DNA from: Tyto alba | Taxonomy: Eukaryota; Chordata; Aves; Strigiformes; Tytonidae | Assembly (NCBI RefSeq): GCF_018691265.1 | Contig: NW_024881322.1 | Span: 7,984,984-8,048,983, forward strand | Length of the DNA stretch: 64,000 bases | Reading direction: 5' to 3' | Shown: positions 12,901 to 26,300 of the stretch, one piece after another | How the letters are laid out: each line of letters starts with the position of its first letter | Numbering within the stretch: position 1 is the first letter of the stretch | Notes under the pieces: model-generated | Databases searched by the model: none | Seen by the model: only the letters and a program-made list of their open reading frames with translations | What the model was told of the DNA's origin: nothing | Program-made: the position numbers and the translations under genes

Positions 12901-15900
12901 GAGCCAGACATGTGGGAGGGGGACAAAGTGTCAGCAGGGACTAGCTCTGGTGTTTAGTATCTGCCGTTCCTGGAGACACTCACTTCCAAATGGAAACATG
13001 CTGGCTGTTAGCGTATTAGGTGATTATCAAAGAGAAGTGATGGAAGAGTCTCTACAGCCTTTACAAATGTTTAGTGGTGCTATCAAGGGAAGCAGATATA
13101 CAGCCAAGAGAGTAGCAGCTCCCACATATGTTTGGATTCACTGGTCATAGTTGCTACGCTAAGCTTCATGTTTCCTTACTTTAGAAAAAAAGAAAGAATC
13201 CAGCTGGATTTCCAGATCTTTGACAACTCACAGGCCATGACAACTGTTGAGTGATAGCTCTACATGTAAATTGGTGATTACAGTTACTCCTCTAAGCAGT
13301 TGTTATAATTGCAATTATTCCTTCCAGCTCATCACTACTACTTACTGCTTAGTTCCAAACTGTAGATGATGCCCTTAAGGTCTGTACCCTGAAATCATAT
13401 TCAACCTCTTGACCACTCTTAAAACTGTTTTGCATTACCTCAGCCTCCCAAGAAAAACATGCCTGAGAAAAGTTCCTCTTTTTATTTCCCTTGTTTTTCT
13501 CTAGCATTACAGCTCTACCCATCTTCTGAGTGAGTGTTTTTTTAGGGTAGTCCCTCCATGAAGGTGCATTCAACACTGCTTCACTGAATTTCACTCAATT
13601 CACCCAGACCTTAGAACTGCCCTGTGTAAAACAAAAGAGCCACAAACTGGCACCTCACAAAAATAAAAAAGATACCTGGCCTATTCAGTCAGTTCATCTG
13701 CTCGTCTTCTGTCAGCTCGTGCTTTCTCTCTGGCAAAGCTTGCCAGCAGTTTGGGGAGGTCTCCAGGCAGCTCCCTTGTTCACCAGCAGCTGTCAGCCCT
13801 GAGCTGCCCTGGCACAGCCCTGCACCAACCACTCAGCATCACCATTACTTACAATGGACGCTCCAAGACACTGTATTAATAGGTTCCTAAAAATAATAAT
13901 TTAAAAATAGTTAAAAAATAAAAGTCTCTAGATATTAAGACTGCTGAAACAGAATGACATGTATCTACCCACCTTCAGGTGGAGAAGAGTTGACTCTGAA
14001 CAGGCTGCCTAATGTTTCAGGTTATGTCCGAGAGGAGACTGGTAAGGAGGGCGGATCTAGGTGCCTTCAGGGAGACTCTGCAGGCAGCCAGAACAGGGCA
14101 AGAATCCTGGGCCAATGCTTTCACTGGCACATTGTCAAAATGAACAATTACGAGGTAACTCCCGTGAACACATTCTCTGCTCAAAGCCAGTTAGAAACAT
14201 TTACAATAAAAACTATGATAACAATTCTTCCCTACCCACATACAAACTTACCTTCAAATTATATAAAATTGTTTTTGAATATGTTTTAAAAAGGCACGTC
14301 CTCCTACAATAGATCAAACTTTTTAAGCTTGATTCATTCAGCCACTTGTTTCCTGAGGCAGTAAGAATCTTTTCACTGTGGTCTGACAGCATTTTGTATC
14401 ACACAGAAGCCAAGAGCCATGCCTGATAATGTCAAAAGAGGGAAATCAAACAGGAATCTTAAGAACTTTTTGGCTAGTTTGAAATCTTAAGTGCTTGGTA
14501 CATGACTGGGGGTTTCCCAAAAACAAGGTATGTGGGAAATGTCCAAATTACAGCTGTCCTTACATCAGTCTGGGAAATAAAGAGAAGCACTTGTAGTTTA
14601 AGTGTTAATATATATTAGTATTCATCTTAGGACATTTTAAAAAATGGCTATTATCCACAAGAGAAAAACAGATTAAGGAATACTTTATGAACAGTTAAAG
14701 AACACCAGGTAACATACTGTCTCATTAAGATGGCAGCACGCAGCACTGCTGGCTCATTTATTAATGACCAACCACTGAATTCCAGTCACAGTTAGAGCAC
14801 AGGGTTGTTTGTTAGCTGTCAGAGTCAACACTAGAGAAGCTGAGCTGCCTAGATTTCATTCCTATAGAAAATATTCTTTAGTCTGCAAGCAAAAAAAAAA
14901 AAAACCACCCAGCTTGAAAGAGATTTGATTCCTGCACATCAGCCAGTTATAGAGAAGTTTTCTTTTTAAATGTTCCCTTTGGGCATAACTAGGGAATTAA
15001 CAGTTGAAGTAGAAGAAATGGATGATGTCTATTTGAGCAGTAGAAGAAACTTCTGAAGAACAAAGACTGGTAAAAGCAGTATTAGAATTTACACTTTAGG
15101 GAAAGAAGCGAAGTTTTAGAAACAACAGGCACTGTCAGGAGAGGTTCAGATACCATTCTCCATATTCAAAATATCGTACTTATCTCAATAAAAAGAGAAT
15201 CACTACTGTATAATGTCCAGGTCTTCTTTGACAGTACAGCATCTTTGACAGATGATGTATTTTTCATCAAGAGCTCCACACAAGACCTTTACTTAGCCAT
15301 TGTGCAACAGAAACCAATGAGAGCACCACACTGATCTCATACACACTAAACTGGCAATCTGTAAGACAGGCAAACAAAGTCAGTGTTTCAATTTTGCACT
15401 GCACAGTACTCTACAAGGTTTACCTTATTCATTTGAGGAGATAGCAAGGTCTGTAACCACACTTGCCTACAGCCAACTTATTTCACTGGCACCTGAAGCT
15501 GTCAGTGATCTTTCTTGTTGAGATGGTTTCTAAGCAGATCATGAAGGTATATCACAGAGTCAATATTCTAGCTAAACCAACAGCCAAAATTTTATCAGAA
15601 AAGAGAAGGCCAGCAGAAGTCATGAGATTCTCTGCCTTTCTTCACCCTTTACCTGCCATTTTAGAAAACGTAACTGATCTTCTTAAAATTAGTTTTATTA
15701 CAAAGAAAAACACAATATTCACCCAGACAAGTATTCCTGTTGGTGTCAGCATAACTGCGCTGAGCAAACACAAGCCCAAAAGCTCTCTGGTACATACCTA
15801 TTAAGAACTTAACATTTTAGTGACTGTACAAGGTGCAAAATAATACCTTTCATGAATTTAACTGACACTGCATCATGAGTATGTCACCCCATAAAGCCCT

Positions 15901-16362
15901 ACTATTGTGCTACAGCAATAATATCATGTCACAGATCCAGGACTTTATCCCAAACCAATCTTGCTTAACCAATGGGGGGAAAAGGACAACAAAAGAACTT
16001 ATAGACTGCAAAGGTATGACAGATTTGACCGGGGTATCACTGCTTGAGCTATTTTAACAGCTTTGCCCATTTGAGAAAGAATGAGGAAAAATGATCCATT
16101 TCAGTTCAAGCAGCTCCTGACACAAGTACTCTTAAATGCCATTTTCTGTAACACACAATCCCCAGCCTTTTTCCAGCTCTGCCACTGTCACACTTTTTTT
16201 ACAGCTGTTTGACGTGGTCTGGTTTTGAGCATGAATCTGTAATTTACATATTTGCATTTCTAGCAAGATTCTTTACTGTTCTGCCACTCCTTTCTGCAGG
16301 TATTAAATAAAAAAAAAGCTATACAAAACACTCCTATAAAGAAACAGCTCCTTAAAGATTAA
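9966..16362. other. intergenic region between SLC6A20 and LZTFL1
   Basis: 6.4 kb AT-rich sequence with short, unrelated open frames only. No exon of a known family, RNA gene or clear transposon was recognised. The SLC6A20 promoter and any 5' non-coding exon should lie in its left part. Confidence 0.6.
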
Positions 16363-16382
16363 GTGTTGGAAAACATAATAGC

Positions 16383-16388
16383 TTTATT
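16383..16388 (-). promoter_or_regulatory. LZTFL1: candidate LZTFL1 polyadenylation signal
   Basis: AATAAA on the minus strand, about 960 bases after the LZTFL1 stop codon; I saw no other canonical signal in between. It implies a 3' UTR of about 1 kb (roughly 16363-17344). Position is plausible but unproven. Confidence 0.5.
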
Positions 16389-17344
16389 GGGAGTAAAATA
16401 CAACATACATACAAACAGGGACAGATGAAAAGTAGAATGCACTATTAAGAGGCTGCCAGATAAATGCAAGGCAGAGGAATACAAGTAAAAGACCTGAGAG
16501 AAGTAAGCTGTTTTCTGGTGAGGTTACATCAAGAAAGGAGATGAAAACATCTAAAATAACTTACTTTCCAAGAAAGTTGCTCCACTAACAACTTCCCTAT
16601 GTGTTTTCAGATCATCATCTTCACGTTAAGAATACTGGCAAAATCAGAATCTATCTTCTGATGTTCAAATTTGTTTCAAATAAAGTCAAATGAAAAAGTG
16701 CAGCTTCAATTAGTGGCTGTATTTGAAAGGTCCAGCACTTCTGCTATAATGCATTTTTACCTCACTGTTGAAAGAACACCCTTCTAGCAAAATGTTACTG
16801 ACCGCATTTTGCTGAGGTATGACATGTCCAGTGTGAAATAACATTACAGAATCAACGTGTTTCATTTTTTTCCTCTTATTTTTTACTTCCACTGATGGAA
16901 TCTTCACATATAATGCCACTTCATGGCCACATTAACAAAACTCTAATGCTTAATTATTTTTCTTTTTTTTTTTTTCTTTTCTTAACAAAAATAAACTCCT
17001 TTCTTTGTAGAGAATGATCTCAGCTCTTCAGTAAGCTCCTGTTTGCTATTTCTCAAGGAATGTCAGTGGTTAACAATTAAAAACATGACTACAGAAACTA
17101 ATACCTACAGTTTATAATAGGTTTTATATTATATTATTATATTATATAGTTTATAATACCTATAAATTGTAGGTTTGCAAAGAAGTAAGGTAGAAGTTTC
17201 ATCGTGTTATTACTATTAATAAGAAGTTATTTTAAGCACTAGAAGCAAAAAATATACCATTCAAAACAAAAATTATTGAAAAATAATACCAGTCTAGATC
17301 ATCTTTCTATGGCAGCTTCTGATAGATCAGATGTTTTTGGTATT

Positions 17345-17363
17345 TTAGTCCTCTGGCTCATAC
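17345..17363 (-). CDS. LZTFL1: LZTFL1 exon 10 (last coding exon)
   Basis: Only 19 coding bases: one base completing a lysine codon, then Y-E-P-E-D and TAA (17345-17347). The acceptor is aaatcctcag|G. The C-terminal YEPED matches the human protein end, which is what identified this tiny segment. The exon continues as 3' UTR. Confidence 0.9.
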
Positions 17364-20300
17364 CTGAGGATTTAAAAAAAGTATATTAAAAAAATCATTA
17401 AATCAGAGTAGAAAATACCTGAGACATTTTGTCTCTAAAGAATATGACACCCAAGTAATAAATTACTCCCATTAGTGACGCATCCCTGTCAAGGCTCACT
17501 GCATGACTTGCGACACAGACAAATGTATATCTGTTTTAGACTAATTTATCTTTTTTAAAATTGGCCAGTTTACCAAATAGTCAAATGAGGGAATGAACAG
17601 GAACCTACCCACAAATCCCAAAATACAGGCAGAAATTTAACCAGAAGTTTCAAGTTTCAACTCTGTCCTCCTACAACACAGGTCTAAAGCATCCATGCTG
17701 CCAAAGCTCACCTGACATATGCAGAGTGATAGTCTTCTACGCAATACAATGGGCAGGGTGCATCTTTCTTTACTCAGTACAGGCCTAACACTGTTTACAT
17801 ACTGTGGACTTCTCACTCACATAAACAAGTGTGGAAGAAATAAGATAAAGCCAAAGCATCTGGTCCATTTCCCATCTGTGTATAGCACCCAGGGGCTCAT
17901 CTACCACACCTATGAATATTTTGTATTCTTCCCACACTAAATTCTCTCATTACCTGCTATACAGTAGCTGCTGTTGCACACATCAGTTGCTATTCACCCA
18001 GCATTCATTAAAGGGGTTGGCTTGTCAAAAATCAGGGAACAGCCCGCGAGAAATTCTTTATAAGGAAAAATTTATAGTCTGTTTCTGAGACAGCTTCATA
18101 TTTTTAAAAACAAATGGGAGCAGAACATGTACCCAGAACAAGGATCCTGGTTGGACAGACAGAAGAGCACCACTCACTTGGAAAGCTTTTTACGTAGATC
18201 TTTTATCTGCTCATTCTTCTTAGTGAGAATCTCCTTCATGTTGCGATAGGCAGCTGTTTGCTGAAATTTCTTCTCCAATTCCTACATAATAACAACATCA
18301 ACATATTATTTACATATTATGAAAACCAGGCTAATTTTTTTTTTTTTTTAAAAAGATGACTTGCTTTTCCTCCTCAAGTTTCAGAATAGCAGTTTCTCTA
18401 ACTTACTTGAACTTTGATGAAGTCAGCTAGTGAATTCAAATGAAATTACTGGGAGAGACAGAGAAACAAAAACTTTATTTTCTAATTAAATTAGGCTAAA
18501 AGTCTTCTGAAGACTGGGAATATAATTTTCATTCAAAAATTTCTATGCAGACAAATGGGCAATTTTTAAGTATTCGTCTAGTTATAACCATGCAGTTAGT
18601 TGTGGTTTTGCTATTTTACGTATAATGTGCTTTTCCACTGAAGTAACAAAAATACACAGGCACAAGTGTGACCCCATAAACTGCATTCTGTAGTGTATAA
18701 TTGTTAAACTATTGATCAGTTAAAATGTGAGTAAGGATATCATCTTTACATTACAGAAAAACGCTAACCTTTTCAGCTGTGGACAGCTGATTCTGAACCT
18801 TCAGCAAGTCATGTTTTGTTGTCGCCAAGTTCTCTTCCAAGAATTTTTGGTTTGCAGTAGAGTCATTCAAAGTCTTCTCAAACTGGCATTTCAAAGCTGC
18901 CACTTTATTTTCCAGTTCAGTGATGTCCTGGTTTTCATTAGTCTTCAACAGAAGAAATATTTTAAGTACGTCAAATGCAAGAAAAGAAATATTTAAAATG
19001 TCAAGTGCAAAATTTCACATAAAGTGGCTACATCTTCATTTTTAATAATTATGTTCACATTATTCCTGTAAAGTCTAAATTACCAGTGTTCTGATTAAAA
19101 AAAAAATAATAATAATTAGTTAAAGCACTAATTTAGAACTTTAAAAAAATGTTAATAAATGCATTTTAAAGATGGCTGGAATGTCTTCTGTGCCAAGTTG
19201 AGATTTCAAGTTCTTGTATTTCACTTTAGGAATTAGGTGAAGCCACAGGATGAAGCATATCACAAGAAGTTATTTAGTATACAGAAATAGCTTAAGATCT
19301 GAATGTCTGTAACTTATTTTTAAAGCAGGTGAAATATCACAGGCATTTCAAAAACCATTAGCGTAACACAGGTAAGAAAGGATGAAAGTGTTCAGGCTCA
19401 TATTATCTGTCAGGTATTGATATTGCACTGTTCTCAGATGCATTACAAAAAGAGCCTCCACAGCAGCCTGTGAAGCTACTTTCCTGTTTTCTTGTGAGAA
19501 GAAACAACCCAAACTCTTCTGGCCATCAGTTCTGGGTCACAAAACACTATACTCATGTGACTGTTCTATGGATTTCCATTTAAAAAGAACTGCCCTTTCA
19601 CGTTTAAAAGCTCAACTTCAAACTCTCAAGAGTATAATGACTCAGGATAAGGGTGAACCAGCAGCACCTTAAAAAGAACAAAAATCTAAAACTAAGGAAG
19701 CTCTGTTCCTTTTTTTTTTTTATGTGGAAGCTAAGATTTGAGCATAGGAAACCGCTTAATAGTACCTGTGCAGAAGAAAAGCTTATTTTGAATTTTGAGA
19801 CAGAGTCCAAGGCCACAATGCTGAAAAGCACTACACTGTATGTTTCAGATCAGAATACACAGTGATCGTTTCTCTAAACTGTGACAGGAGTCAATTATGT
19901 AAAAATTCTAAATCCTCAAGTTAAACTGATCCAACAGAGCAGTTACTCGAGTGCAAACCACGGTTCACACTTGGTGTCTGGCACCATATTAACTATTACA
20001 AATTAAAAAAGAAAGGTAGAAATCTGCCGAGGTAAGAGTTGGTCCTTAAGAACCGCTGTGGTTTGGCAGTAATTTGTTTGTCCAAAGAGGCTAAAAACTA
20101 CCGCTTTAATGAGCAACTGGGTTCATATGATTTTCACTGATGCCCATCCTATAAAAATATGGAGTGAAACCAGATTAAATTCAGCATTTTCTCCAAACAA
20201 CTAAACTGATTAAATGATGTAGTACATTTCAGCACTGTATCTACTAGCTAGTTTCAACAACATATATATGCCCATAAATAGAAAATAAGAGCTGGAGAAG

Positions 20301-23300
20301 AAAGTGACAATTACAGAGAGCAAATTAGGACAGGAAAGTTGAAGATACTCAGCAGCCCTGACATTGGGGCCAATTCATGTTTAACCAGAAAAGTAGGGTG
20401 AGATTTGGTTCCGATCTTTTAAAACTACAAACACTACTATCCAGGATGTAATAAACCTCTTTAATATTTTAAACCTTTGATAATAATCTAAGGTTTAACA
20501 AAACAGATAAAGAAAATATCTGCCATGACTGATAAATCAAGTTCCCTATTAAATAATAAAATTGAATACAGATTTTGTTACTAGATAAAATTTAACACAT
20601 TAAGAAAGCCAAGTACATACCATAAACCAGTTAGAAAGCAAAATAAAAAGAAATAAGGATTAAAATATGAAAATTGAAGTGGAAATGTTTTATGATACTG
20701 AACTTCACTTCCAAATCTGTAAGTGCTGCAGGAATTTTAAAAAGTCAGTTTCTCAAAATAATAGGATTAAACTGTTCTAATTTTGTTAAAAGTTTGAACT
20801 GAAATGTTTTAAATTTAAGAAACAATCACATATGAACAAACTTTAGAAAATTCTAAATATTTATAAAATAAAGGCACAAACTTAAAAAAATACTAAGGTG
20901 ACCTGAACAGATTTATTCATGTCAACCTCTGTGACTTCTAGCTTCTTATGTTTTTTTTGTTTGTTTTTTTTTTTTTTTCTGCAGCAGCAACTCACCATGT
21001 TTGAATTCTGATTTACAAAAAGGATTAAGAACCTCAAGTAATAAAAATAACCAGTGAACTATTTTTGACAGTACACGGACATGGGTTGAACTACACAAAA
21101 ATCAAACATTTGCCATCTGACACATGATCATTGACATTTGTAGTAAAACTTCAACTGATGTTCAAGAATACAGGACACTGGACACTTACATGTAAGTATT
21201 TAGGTTTTTAAAGTCTGAAGTGAGAAGCAGCAAGTCTGGCTTGTCCATGTCAATATCAAGTGTGACAAATGCTTGAAAGAATTAGTGTTTTGTTGCTACT
21301 ACAAAAACCAGGTTAGAGATCATTCTTTCATTAGTAAATGTGAAGAAACAGACAGAAATAAATTTGTATCTGTTAATACAAATATTACTGCTGAGAATAT
21401 GAACTCTGGAATACCACTTCCTGATAGTATCTGGAATACTTTCTGATACTAATTTATGATGGTCTATGTAACACAAAATACATGTCATAACATCAGCTAA
21501 CATTCTGGATTATTTGCTGACTGACAGACCAGCAGAAACAGACAATGTCAGCAGGAACATGACAATATTAACTTGAACTTTTCTATTTCCCAGAAAATAA
21601 TCACACCATACGGACCAACTTTTTAGATGAACAGGCAACAGCCATGTTAAACTAGGAGGGGGGAATCTTAATTATATTTACCTTTTGATCTCCTTGGATC
21701 ATCTGTAAATCCTTCAGTGACTTCTCTAGCTTGGACTTCTCATCTAGCGCAGCTGTAGCCTGTGAGACATTGAAAATGTAAAGCCTCAGAAACATACTTA
21801 AATTGAAAAGAATAATAACCATGGGATTCTTATTTAGATATCTTTTAATATGCAAACAGCATTAAGTACCCAAGCTTACAGAAAATTTACCTGTGTTTCT
21901 ATGGTCTTGAGTCTGGTCTTCAATTTTTCATTTTCTTCTTGGAGACAAGCAACTGTCTTTGGGTTAATGAACAAGAAAAAGTTTGTCAACACTTTTGCAC
22001 TATTTTGAATTTTCAAAATATTTCAGGTAAAAAAATACACTTCATAGCCTAGGAAAGCAAAGAAGCTTCTAAATGTTTATAAAAATGGCTTTCATAAGAA
22101 ATCAGTAATCCATTTATTTATTGTATTTTCTGCCTCAGAAAAAAAATTAAGTCTCCAATTCTACTGCAATATATGGGACCCTTCACTTAAATTTGTCAAA
22201 TGCTTTACTGAATTGAGATTAACGAGCTCAGCATCTTGTTAGTATCAAGATTCACAATAAAGTGAATTGCATGTTCAGAGATGCAAATCTCATTGCTGCT
22301 CATCATTTGTATTTTCAATCAACAGGCAAGTAAGAATTTCATAGTTGCCGTTGAAAAGAGACATATACCAGGTTTGCCATGTTTTATGTCACAGGAAATA
22401 ACAATGTTTTATCAGAGTAAATTCACCATATAAACTTTGAACCATTTTGGGGAAAAAAAAAAAAAAAAGACATCAGACACACATATTCAACAAAAATTGT
22501 TATGAAACAGATTTTGAAATTATTTTTTGAAAGATAACTACATTGTTCTACAAGTAAAATACAAGTCTGAATTCTTGAATGTTGTAATTATCTCAGTGGA
22601 TAACAACAATGTGATTCAGACACTATACTTGTTTGATGATACACAAATCATTTTGGTAATGTAGGCTAGAAGACAGAAAACACAACTCCTCACTAAATAT
22701 CTTGACTGCCCATAACTTAAAAGTGTACTGTAAGAAGTGTGGCATTTTCAAAAAGTTCAGTTAAACTAAACAAGTTCAATTCCTAATAAAAACTACGGGT
22801 AACATTAAATACCAGAACATGTTTTGTAATTCTGAAAATCTTTAGCAAGTGGGAAATAAGACATTTTCAATACTAGTAAATTCCAAATTCTTTAAGTGCC
22901 CGTTACTTTGGAAGGAATTTAACCAATTAACAAAAGCAAAAATACTGAACATGATAAGATTGACTTTGAGTGATACAGAAAATGTTTGATAATCAAGACA
23001 TTTCAGCTAGCTCCATATTTTAATTTACCTCCTTGTTGGAAAGCTACACTGAACAAACTGAATAGTAGTTTCTACTGATTTACCTCATTAAATGGAAAAA
23101 TAAATAATGACAAAGGAATGTCTTTGCAAAAGGAAGATCAATATTGCAATGCATGTTAGAGACCATAACTGCACAATAAATTTAAGATGCCTTACAATAT
23201 TTATTAATTTATTAGCGTGTTACTTTACATTCCAGGGTATATCACCTTGACGTCTATATAGTGATAGGCACATTATACAAACATTACTGTACAGGTATCC

Positions 23301-26300
23301 AGTTCAGTTAAATAAGCAGAATGGCCATTGACCACAACCGCATGAACAGACAAGTTCTTACCTTGTTTAGCAGCTCTGACCCACCTTCATTTAACGGAGC
23401 CAGTTTTGGTTTAATGAGATCTGCACTGGGCTAAAGAAATAATAAAGGTTAAAAAATTATGCAGATTAGGAGGAAGAAAAGTATTCCTTCAGTCTGTAAA
23501 ATAAGTATCAACAGCCAGTTTAGCTTTCTTTTGTAAAGCAAATAAATGACCTTTTATTTCAAGTTCATTTTTCACTGGTACCTTGTCTCCTAAATTACAT
23601 ATTTCACTTTCAACTAATGTTAAACAAAAACACTTCACAGAGAAGTAAAAGGATTGCAAACTTTAATTTACAAAAGACTACCAATGCTGCAGCAACCAAA
23701 GGACAGAGGAGTAAGGAAAACAGAAAAAATACTTGAATGATTGTAAGAGTGAAAAATATTTACACAGCTCCAATAATTTTCTTATTTTAAACATTCAAAT
23801 ATAATATATATTAATTAAATATACCTTTATGCTACAAACCAAAGAAGGTGCAACCATAATCACATGAAATAAGCTAGAGTCATATCTGTATTATGGAATC
23901 CTCTCATCTCCATGTTGGGACAAGCCACTGTCCCAGTCTCACCCCAGTTTCCAGGACGAAGGGAACCCAGAAAGAGATGCTCCAACACATCCCTGGCCTG
24001 TCTGACTTTGGGATGAGAATTATGAGGCATGCCTGAGATGTGCAGAATCTGCAATCCAGAAACAGCCATGGCTAGTCAGTGTGAGCCTTGGTGCCAAACT
24101 GCAAAACGGTACTTTTTGGAGACTTTCAAAGATGGTTTTGAAAAAGCGTGGGGTTTTTGTTTTTCTCTCTTAAGCACAAATAGTCAGTACTATTTTAAAT
24201 ATCTGTCATGACTCCACATGACATTTGATTATGGTTTGATTAAAATAAAACTCTACCTTCTTGTTCGAGGATGTAAATTCTGACTTCTCAAACTCAGCAA
24301 CCTGTTCCAACAATTCTCTTGAAAAGAAAAATGAAGGGAGGTATTTATTTACTAAAAGAGCTATACTACAAAACATATTTTACCAGGCTGATGCTATGCT
24401 CTTTATTACATGCAAGATTATTGTTACAAGTACAGAATAAAGTCCTATGCAAATACAATAAATGCAACAGATCATATGCAATGGTATGATATATGCATCA
24501 GAACTATAAAATTTAGCATCCTTGATTAAAATATGATCTACTCAGACAACAAAGGCTTTTTAATCAAACCCTATCAGCTGCTCTTAACTGATTAATTCAA
24601 GTAAGAATATCACCAGTAAAAACATTTTCCTGACAAATTTGAAATTATTGTGTATCTTGCTATTTTGTAGATGGAAGACTTGAAACTAACCTATCATTGA
24701 TACAACAGAATATGTTTCTATGATTAGGAAAAGAATGCAAATCGTCAACACTTTTAAGTTTTCTTAATATTGAAAGGCATTCTGTATAGTCCAGTATATG
24801 TTACCGATTCTCCAATTCAGAGACGTCTGTCTGTAGCTTAAGGTACCATTTCTCAGCCTGTGAAAAGAGCTGCCGCAGAAGTAAAACATTCGTGTAAGTT
24901 GTATTTATGAGCTCTGACTCCACTTCACTATGTACAACAGTCCGCAGTCCATCCAGCATCTCTGTCACCTCATCAACTGTGAAGGTCTCTTCAACAAGTC
25001 TAAACAGAGCAGTCAAGATGAGTCATGGATGATAAAGGTAACAATTTTGCATTGCTGCGACACCTCACTACACAGTTATCACTCTTATATGATGCAATGT
25101 CCTTCTGAAAACATCCACTGTCAGTAGTTATTAGATCACCACAGCACTACTAATTGGTTATTGTATTTAAATTTTCTCTTGGAAGCACTATAACATTACT
25201 TCAGCTACAGACTTGCATCAGATTTAGACATGAGAACCAAGAGATACAGCAATGTCACTCTGTCGAGATCTATATTAATTCCTAAGGATATGAACAACTT
25301 AGTTTTAAAAGGACTTGACTTGTAACATTTGGAAAATTATTGGGTCTTTCTTCCTTACTAAGAACACAAACAGAGAAAAGTTGTCCCACAAAGCATTTAA
25401 TTGTTGCTAGCATATATTGCTTTATTCTTGCTCAGAATCACCCCCCACAGTACCTGCTGTCCTTAAGGTCCTGAAAACAAGAATCCACTGTTTTGAGACA
25501 CAGGCCACGCTTAAAACGAGCAAAGCGCATGTAGTTGATTGCTTCGTTCTGGTGGTGCTCATTAAGGCCTAGTTCTGCCTGCAGACATGGATAGAAGCAC
25601 AAAGACAAATATACACAGAAATAAGTAAAAAGGAGCATAAGTGTTGTGAAGACTTGCCTTCTGACTAGTTTCTGTACTTGCTTTCATTGGGTTATGATGT
25701 TAACTAGTAAGTTAGAAAACAACCATATTTTTATATGTGTAATCCCTGTATACCTCATATAACTGCTCCCCTTTAAAAGCACCATTACTTGGAAGTAAGT
25801 CCTCAGCTGATCAGTACCCTCAGAAAGTCATACAAAATCAGAGAGACAGAACCAGAAGGTCTGTAGGGGAGAGGAAGCTCTTGGATAAATTGGTCTTTAT
25901 ATTACATGTATGTGGTTATAATGTAGCTGAATGACATATCTTTTATACATGTACTAACAAAAACAAGCAGGAAAGTATATTATGTTTCTTTTATCTTGAG
26001 ACTTTTCATATAATCCTGAGTGATAATCTGACTTTGTTTCTCAACAGCCTATTGCCCAGAAACAAACATGTCCGGGGCAAATTAAGAAGTGTTTTTGGAC
26101 CTGGCTAACTAGCCCTTCTACCTTCTATGTATGCCTCTATTTCAAAAGAAGAAGTATTGGCACGACCAATTACATTAGAATAAATCTTGCTCATGCAGAT
26201 AGCACAAGTCACAAGGAGGCACAACAGGACACATCTGGGAGTTTTTCCTCGTCCCTGGAGAGCTGATGCAATGAAAGGTAAAGTCCATTTCATTTACTCC

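Noticed and set aside
23860..24190. Possible old interspersed repeat in LZTFL1 intron 4-5
   Set aside because: Base composition differs from the surrounding intron, but I could not match it to any repeat family by eye.
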